From the NCBI RefSeq assembly GCF_039555335.1, contig NC_092631.1:15991805-16055804 (forward strand): a stretch of 64,000 nt of DNA. Direction: 5' to 3'. The notes beneath the pieces are model-generated. The model was not told where the DNA came from and did no database searches. It saw nothing but the letters and a program-made list of their open reading frames with translations. This DNA is from Amphiura filiformis. Lineage: Eukaryota > Echinodermata > Ophiuroidea > Amphilepidida > Amphiuridae. Below, piece by piece: positions 57,152 through 64,000 of this stretch. The first letter of the stretch is position 1; every line of letters starts with the position of its first letter. Made by a program: the position numbers and the translations under genes.

Positions 57152-57397
57152 TGCTCGAAGCAGCCAAAAAGTCGATTTTCATTATTTAAATCAATAATTA
57201 TATTATAAAATATGAAAAATAACACTTTGATGTTTTGGAAAAGTTCATTCTACAAATCTTGAAAAACTTGCTTGATTTCTTGTTGTTAATGAGTTATGTA
57301 CGTTTTACAAAAGTGTTGTTGTTTCAGCCCTTACAACATAACCCAAGAGCCACAAAGTATATTGTGATATTTAAATTCTTCTACGCACTCGCTATGA
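57152..57397 (-). repeat. Dispersed repeat, copy 2
   Basis: Reverse-complement match to 590-848. Lies just after the decayed exon copies. Confidence 0.6.
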
Positions 57398-57404
57398 AAT
57401 GATC

Positions 57405-57410
57405 AATAAA
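57405..57410 (+). terminator. Possible polyadenylation signal of gene 2
   Basis: AATAAA 730 bp after the stop codon. Earlier AATAAA words at 56729 and 56917 inside the decayed exon copies are equally possible, so the 3' end is unresolved. Confidence 0.25.
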
Positions 57411-57585
57411 ATTTTTGCCAAAGCTCACTACCATTAGCAAGATCCTGTAAACTACCAAATCGCAACAGTTTAAAATAGCTGCTAACCTTCAAGCCATTAA
57501 CAACACCGTGTACCCAGCATACACAAAACGTTTTACAGAATACGTTAAAATGTCAGGTTATATAAATGGTATAAATTCGGTTTAA

Positions 57586-60500
57586 GGATGCACACAGGAT
57601 CACTGAAGTGTTACATGGCCAAAATTGAGCTTTCATCACTAATGTCATCTTCAAACCGTATTTTATCTTGTCATTAATAGATTTTAAAGAAATCTTAAAA
57701 TTTGAACCATAAGAAAAGCTATTTTAAAGACCCCTTTTCATTAAAAATTCGTCAAAATGCAAAAGCAAATAAATCATTGTTTTCCCGCAATAGATCGCGT
57801 TCTCGTAACGCGTACTGCGGCGTACCGCTAGCAAAGACACGCACACATGGTAAACTGGATGGGCGAGGTGATTGCTGATTGAGGCACTGGAGTCGCCAAT
57901 CGCGATCACTACCGTATTTTATCGTATTGATCTCTTCCAAGGTAGGTAAAGCTTGCACCATTGCATTGCGAAACTGCGGGCCGACAGACCACCACCGTCC
58001 CCGTCCCAGAATCAGTAGGCCTACTCGATAAATTTCGCCAAAAAGTGCTGGTATAGTGGTATAAATTAGTCTTTTTTTATATGAACATAATAGTGAATTT
58101 TTTTGTTTGTTTTTGTTTTGTTTTTCAAGTTTCATTCTGAACTTGAAAAGATGAAATTTATCTGTAAGAAGTAGTTACCCGTAAGAAGCCCTGTAAAGAT
58201 GACGCAATCTGGTACGATAGAAAACGTAGGCCTTAAATATTTTGCTAGTAGGCTAGACTTAGCCCGTATAGTACATCATTAGGCTTATTATTTTATGTTT
58301 AAAAAATTGTTTTATTTCATTCATTCATTCATTCATTCATTCATTCATTCATTTCATGACCATCAACGCAATGTCAAAAACGTTGACATTTCAATACATC
58401 ATGTATAGACCATCTAGGCATAGGCCTACAACTCTATGTCAAAAATATTTGAAAAGCGAGCACGCGTTTATCATGTTTATGAAAGCATTTTCATGAATGG
58501 GTTAATGTTAAATAATAATTTCAAACGAGAAATATAATCGAAAATGCAAATTCGTGCTTTTTTCATAACCCATTTTAACTACATTTCCATTAGGAGGCCT
58601 ATTAGGTCTACCATATGCCATGATTGCGATAAAAGCTTTTGGTTTTATAACACGTACCTTTTGCGAATGTTTTGGCCGAATGCCTTTTTATTTGCAATGT
58701 TTGTCTGGCTTTCAACTTTCACGTTTATAATGTTTTCTGCATACTTTAAAAGGTAAACTGCTTTAAAGCATTTTTCGTGAATGTTTTCATGCAGTGTTTT
58801 AAAACGCTCTTTAAATAGCATGATGCCTATATACGGTAGTCCTACTGCATAAACCACAATCTATAATTTAAAGCCATAGGCCTAAGTATTCCGTTTTCTA
58901 CTTTTGAAATTCGGTTTTGTTAGGCTATGTCAATTTCCGTGTTTTTCAGTTTTCTTGTGACCTCTCCGTGTTTTGCCCGTTTAACATTATATAGGCCTAC
59001 TTTTTGTCCGTTTTACAAGTTTATTCAAGACATATTACAACTTTTACCCCACTTTTTACACGTTTATTTGATTGAAAACAACAACAGACACTTTTTTATT
59101 TTTGTTGTTGTATTTTATTCACTTTTTATGCGGTACAAAATATTTTACAACTTTATTGTGGCTTTAGGCCTATAATAGGCCTATGACTTTTGTACGTGTT
59201 TGATATTCCGTAAAAAGTTAAAAATAAAGTATGATAACAACAAACAATTACAATAACAAAAACGGAATATTGAGTAATGACACGTACATCAGAATCTTTT
59301 AAAATTTTACTTGGGATTCCCCGGTGGTGTAGGCCTAGCTATAACGGGCGTTAAAATGCCTATCTTTGGCGCGGACGGGCCGCGCTGTGGTGCCTCTCAA
59401 GCACCAACTAAAAAGAAAAAGCAACGAGAAGTAACAACATCATGTTTGCGGTTCAGAAAAGGACAATGAACATAAAAATGCAATATTTGTCAACACCAAA
59501 AAAAACAACAACAAAAACACAAAAATCGATAAATTAAAAAAATTGCATTTTTAAAGCAAAATTATGAAAATTAGGACAAAACAGAAATCGCAATTATCAT
59601 GATTATGTCTCAATTTATTCTTCATTTCATAAAACTTCCTGATTATCTGCTAAAATAATTGCTTGTCAGTTATTCTATGCTACTTTTTAAAGTATGTTCT
59701 GATGTCCGCAAATTTTAATACAGAGCATGATCTTTTTTTATACGGAACAGGACAAAATTGTGCTTAAATAATCATGGTTTCGTTCGCGGCAACACGATCA
59801 TGCACTGTGCAATTTATTCGCGTAACCTGTCTGTCTGTCCGCGTGCCCTGTCGCTCCTCAAACGCCAACGCGACGCCGCGGCCTTGCCGGACGCTCTGCT
59901 GCACCATGGAAACAAGACTGCAGTAAATAAAATGGCTGCTCCATGTGGATAAACATCTGCCGAATGTGCACGGATAATTTTGTCATTTTGTATATTTTAC
60001 CTTCTAAATCACCAAAAAAATGCCAATCTGCTGCAGTTGGACGCCCCTTCTCATTTTCTTACTTGACCAATCGTCACAAGTCACCGGATTATATATTTAT
60101 GGAATAATCTTCAAAAATGGACCTAAAATCCGCTGAATTTTTCTAAATCGCGATTTTCGGCAAGTTCACTTTTGACCACTTTTAACCATTTTTGGTCCGC
60201 CATAGCGTCTAAATGAAGCATCACTGAGGTAAGTTTTTAAGTCGAACGTTTAGATATGGCCAAAATCTAGATAGTGTTTTTCATTTTTTTAAATTAGGGT
60301 CTAAAACTTTTTTTTATCACCCATGATTCAAAAATGTGAACACGGGTCACACGTTTTTACTCATTTTTTGCCTATATTTTAAAAACTAAGCAAAATTTCG
60401 AAAAAATAAAAAACACTTTCTAGATTTATTTGTCTAAATTAATAAAATTCATGTTTTACAGTTTTGATTTTCAAATAATTTTTTATGGCGGACCAAACAT

Positions 60501-60689
60501 TTTTGGTCAAAAAAGCCGTTTTTTTTGGGATTTTCTCGAAAATTGTACTTTTGACCCAAAACTGACATTTTAAATGGAATTATGAGCTCATTTCCTTTCA
60601 AAAAATGTATACTTTTATATACTTTACATAAATAGTTTTCGAGTTATGAGGTGAATAATAATGGATAATTAGTGATCCTGTGTGCCTCC
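57586..60689. mobile_element. 3.1-kb TTAA-flanked DNA element
   Basis: Ends GGATGCACACAGGATCACT and AGTGATCCTGTGTGCCTCC, TTAA on both sides (57582-57585, 60690-60693). The interior has no transposase that I recognise; it holds a (CATT)n run at 58316-58352 and many AT-rich stretches. The frames at 57752-58135 and 58544-58857 have no recognisable domain. Confidence 0.8.
58316..58352 (+). repeat. (CATT)n microsatellite
   Basis: About nine units of the tetranucleotide in a row. Confidence 0.9.
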
Positions 60690-60893
60690 TTAATAACATT
60701 CAAAAGAACATTATTAAGTGTTGACAAAATATTTTGCAAAATTGATTCCCAAAAATATTTTACAACAACGTTTAAAAACGTTTTGATCACCTTTATATAA
60801 TTATATAACTCAACTTTTAAATGTTATTACAACGTTTTGAATAAACGTTTTCATGGTTTTACGGACATTTTTGTGTTTGCTGGATATATCATA

Positions 60894-61425
60894 CTCTGAA
60901 TCACCTGAGAAATATTCAAGTTGTGATTATTTTAATCTGGTCAACCAGAAAACTCACTTTTGGCTAGATGAAATCGCTGATGTTGCGACCAAAACCTTTG
61001 ATCTTCAGCTAGGTTGATGACTGACTTCGTTTGACCTCGAACGACCTCAGGTCATAATGTTTTGGTTGCAACGTCTGTGACAATGACAGTGATGGGTGCA
61101 TAGCGTGCCGTGGTTCGGAGAGTCACGTAAAATGGTGGACCCGTGTACCAGAAGTTTTTTGTTTCGGGTTGACCAAATTAAATAATTCACAATTTGTATA
61201 AATGGGGGCCACGCAGGGTCACTCTAAGTAGGAAATTTTGGATATTGTTTGACATTGTATTTTTAAAAGTAATGATGATAAGTGCATAAGAGTATACATT
61301 TTAAGAAAAGGAAATGATGTAAAGGTTGGTCTTAAACTTTCGGGCCTCAAAAATGCTTAATAAATACCCAAAAATCCACATAGTAAGGTTTAGATAATAT
61401 TTAGCTTGTACTCCAGATTCTGAAA
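60894..61425. other. Intergenic, nothing recognised
   Basis: No gene, repeat end or RNA gene could be supported here. Confidence 0.4.
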
Positions 61426-61429
61426 GCTT

Positions 61430-61622
61430 AGACTTGTTCTTTTTTATGGCAAATTATAATAAAAGTTATATTTTTGACATTTAATATTCCTCGAAGTAAA
61501 ATTTATCAATCTGATAATATTTACTTAAAGTGTATATAGCTGGGAGGAAAAGCTGACGATCATTTGAAAATTTCGACCTTTCGTATCATTAAAGATATAC
61601 ATTTTTTTTTCTCAAAAAGATC
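61430..61622. mobile_element. Foldback family A, diverged partial copy
   Basis: TCCTCGAAGTAAAATTTAT, TACTTAAAGTGTATATAGCT and GGGAGGAAAAGCTGACGATC match the middle of the left arm of the 5832 and 18909 elements at lower identity. No TTAA ends. Confidence 0.65.
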
Positions 61623-61727
61623 CAAGGGGTGGTGCAATAATTATGTGTACCCCCAGGGTGGTGGATTATAGGGGGAGGCAAAGATATTTTTGCAGGCCAA
61701 AAAAAGGGGGGGGGGAACCATTTTTGG

Positions 61728-61788
61728 CAGCCGGTAGAGCATCAGACTTTTAATCTGAGGGCCAAGGGTTCGAGTCCCCTACCGGGCG
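61728..61788 (+). pseudogene. tRNA-Lys fragment lacking the 5' end
   Basis: Matches the last 61 nt of the tRNA-Lys(UUU) genes (anticodon loop CTTTTAA, T arm with one C for T). The acceptor 5' strand and half of the D arm are missing; a G run precedes it. It lies 37 kb from the array and cannot form a tRNA. Confidence 0.85.
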
Positions 61789-61799
61789 CAATTGTTTAT

Positions 61800-62321
61800 G
61801 CACTTATAGGCAGGTATATTCCAGAACCAAACTTGACACACACTCCTCCCTACGCCGTAAATAAATTCACCTAGCCTCATTTCCCTAAAATAAAAGTGTT
61901 AAAAAATCACACTTGCCGCCTGCAACTAACATGGCTATTGAACTAAACGTCAGTGTCAATACACAAACATATTAATTTCACACGGTTGTTTGATGGCATG
62001 AAGAGCTGTATTCATTTTTAAGCAAAGTTAAACAGTGATGGCGCTATTTATCTCAAATCTTGTTTGCATCTTTACAAGGGTTAGACACTTGTATAATTCG
62101 TATTTTTACACACCATTGATGACATCATGTGTTTTGACCTGTAATAAATTACAGGTCAAAGGTTATCTTTGCCAGTTGAAAGATCGTTCCAGTTGCATTA
62201 ATAATTGTTATATTGTATATAGGTTATATCAAGGTTCTGTCAGTGAGGAGATTGGTGAAGAATCAATTAAAAATGTTTGTTTGCATTTTACATTGTTTAA
62301 TTGTGTGTAAATCAATGGTGT
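61800..62321. other. Intergenic, nothing recognised
   Basis: A frame of 91 codons at 62035-62310 has no domain or paralogue in the window and is taken as chance. A near-palindrome TGTAATAAATTACA lies at 62140. Confidence 0.4.
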
Positions 62322-62330
62322 GGATTTAAC

Positions 62331-62704
62331 CAGAGGATGATTTAAGGAAGCCCCATCATGCACTGTAAAGTGTTATCACTAGAGTTTCAACTGCCACTTT
62401 ACTTTTCAAATCCCATTGAACTCTGTGCAAAAGATGTTGTTTTAGAATTGCCCGTGTGTCATTATTAGTTGGTCGATTTCAGATCTAAAGTGATGTATGC
62501 ATGAAGGATAATCCACACCTTCTGTAGATAACATAAAATGTGAAATCGACCAACCTTTAGAAGGCGTTTTTATTGTAAATATATCTGTCCAAATTCAAAT
62601 TTAACCATGCACGTGTGTATGCAGTGGGCGGGCAGTGGTGTGTGTTCACTCACACAGCTGTGCTAACCGCAAGACTTGCTGGGAAGTGCTTAAATCATCC
62701 TCTG
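62331..62704. mobile_element. hAT-type non-autonomous element
   Basis: Ends CAGAGGATGATTTAAG and CTTAAATCATCCTCTG, flanked by the direct repeat GGATTTAAC (62322-62330 and 62705-62713; 8 or 9 bp). 374 bp, no transposase. Confidence 0.85.
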
Positions 62705-63059
62705 GGATTTAACGTAGGTTTACAAAAAGGTATTAAAACATCATAAAAATTAGTAATATACAGCAAGGAAAATGGCAAACTACTTTTTATCCTATAAGAT
62801 GAAAGGAATAACTCATTATTTGGCTAAATTAAATTTAAAATATATGTAAATAGCGCCCTCAATTTGTATACAAATAAACAATTTATTGAAAAAAAATTTC
62901 CACAAGAAGGAAGAAAAGGATGAAAATTTGATAATGGAAAGAAAATCTAAGTTAAAATTAGCTAAATAATATGAGTGTATATCAGTGTGATAGCTGTTGG
63001 CAGCAAATGTAAATGTCTAAATTATGTGATGTTTTGTTGGAATTATTAATAAATGATCA

Positions 63060-64000
63060 CATCAAACAAACGTTCCCAAATGGCTGCCGTACTGTACAGA
63101 TCAAAAATCATTAAACATATTTTGACATCTTATGTGATGGAAATGGCACTACTTTCAACCTTAAATGTATAAGTAAAATATACAAACTGGTTAATTTTAG
63201 TCAATGTCTCAGCCACGCCTCGAAATATGAAAAAAAAAATCCAAGGGTCCTCCGGACCCTTGCCTTTGAAATTTCAAGGGTCCTCACCAATAGTCAAGGG
63301 TCCGACCCCGGAACCTTGCCTTTGAAATTTAAAGAGAGAGAATTAGCTACGGCGTTCACGATATGTGGATTATAGAAAATTGACAATCAGGGTTGAAAAC
63401 TTGATGAGAAATTAAAATAAAAGTGTACTCAGGGAGCTGGACGTATTATGTGAACCAGTGGAACAACAAAAATAGGATTTTCTGCTCTTTGCTTGGTTCA
63501 ATTTTTACGGGTCACGCGGACCCGTACCGTAGGAAATTTGCGGGTCCGCGCGCCTTCTTTCATGTGTATTTGACGCGCCTTATTTCGAGCACTGGTCTCA
63601 TCACCTGACTTTGAAATATTCAAAATGGCTGCCATTTGCACTGTACAGCTTAAAAATCATTAAAAAACACGTTTTGACATCTTTATATGATGCAAATGAC
63701 CGTTTTCGCCTAAAATGTCTCATGACTTGACCTTGAAATATTCAAAATGGCTGCTATTTTCATTGTGCAATGTTAAAAGTCAGTAAAAAAACACATTTTG
63801 ATATCTTTATGTGACGCAAATGACACATGTTCCCCTAAAACGTACAAGCAAAATATACAATCTGAATAATGTAAGTCAATGTCTAGTAGTCTCACCACGT
63901 GACATTGAAATATTCAAAATGGCTTCCATTTCCACTTTACAGGTTAAAAATCATTAAAAAACGCTATCTCTTCAAAAGCGTTTTTAAAAGACATAAAGGC
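63060..64000 (+). repeat. Tandem repeat, about 125-170-bp unit
   Basis: Units start with words like GAAATATTCAAAATGGCTGC, go on with AAAAATCATTAAAAAAC and TTTTGACATCTTTATATGA, and end with CAATGTCT-like text. One unit is at 63060-63213, then after a hAT-type insertion units lie at about 63595, 63720 and 63892 and run past the window end. Confidence 0.8.
63214..63594 (+). mobile_element. Non-autonomous hAT-type element family B, copy 2
   Basis: Matches 7519-7877 over its length (AAGGGTCCGGACCCTTGCC-like text, CGGGTCACGCGGACCCGTAC). Ends CACGCCTCGAAAT and ATTTCGAGCACTG; flanks GTCTCAGC and GTCTCATC agree at 7 of 8 bases. Confidence 0.8.

Larger units (their letters stand above)
57513..60883. 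mobile_element. CCCAGCAAACAC element, copy 2, split
   Basis: The left piece 57513-57581 begins CCCAGCATACACAAAACG. The right piece 60694-60883 ends TTTTTGTGTTTGCTGG. The 3.1 kb between are a TTAA-flanked element inserted later. The two pieces together resemble the copy at 52863. Confidence 0.8.

Noticed and set aside
57752-58135. Minus-strand frame of 127 codons as a possible transposase piece of the 3.1-kb element
   Set aside because: No DDE/D-like or zinc-finger pattern could be seen.

Overview
The window looks like nuclear DNA of an ambulacrarian animal, most likely an echinoderm. The evidence is spliced genes with GT-AG introns, very frequent TAGGCCTA-type words, a crowd of short DNA transposons, a Penelope-like retroelement and Pol III tRNA-Lys genes. 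Species cannot be fixed from the sequence alone.

Layout. 1-7.9 kb: no host gene; a LINE reverse-transcriptase relic (minus strand) interrupted by a small hAT-type element, a LINE 3' tail, and several foldback or inverted-repeat elements. 7.9-25.7 kb: a repeat array whose unit (about 0.65-0.69 kb) carries a tRNA-Lys(UUU) gene. Four copies are identical, one is degenerate and one has its anticodon changed to UUA. The array is broken up by transposons with clear TA or TTAA target duplications and is partly bracketed by a long inverted repeat (13.35-14.22 kb against 24.65-25.47 kb). 26.7-35.4 kb: gene 1, an eight-exon type II membrane sulfotransferase of the CHST15 (GalNAc4S-6ST) family. 38.87-40.40 kb: a 5'-truncated Penelope-like element with 223-bp inverted terminal repeats, a 33-bp one-sided extension, a 13-bp target duplication and hammerhead-ribozyme-like sequence. 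43.05-56.68 kb: gene 2, a same-strand paralogue of gene 1 with the same exon phases and a fully open conceptual product of 503 residues, followed directly by decayed tandem copies of its own last exon. 57-64 kb: no host gene recognised; a 3.1-kb TTAA-flanked element inserted in another element, a truncated tRNA-Lys copy, two hAT-type elements and a tandem repeat running to the window end.

How the genes fit together. Both protein genes encode predicted Golgi enzymes that move sulfate from PAPS to a sulfated galactosaminoglycan. They share exon borders, phases, intronic microsatellites and parts of the upstream DNA, so they are a local tandem duplication. Gene 2 looks whole. Gene 1 has an extra T in a T7 run that removes the conserved C-terminal 20 residues, and its likely start codon sits behind two out-of-frame ATGs, so it may be decaying (or the T run may be a sequence error). 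Most remaining DNA is repeats; no further host protein gene could be supported.
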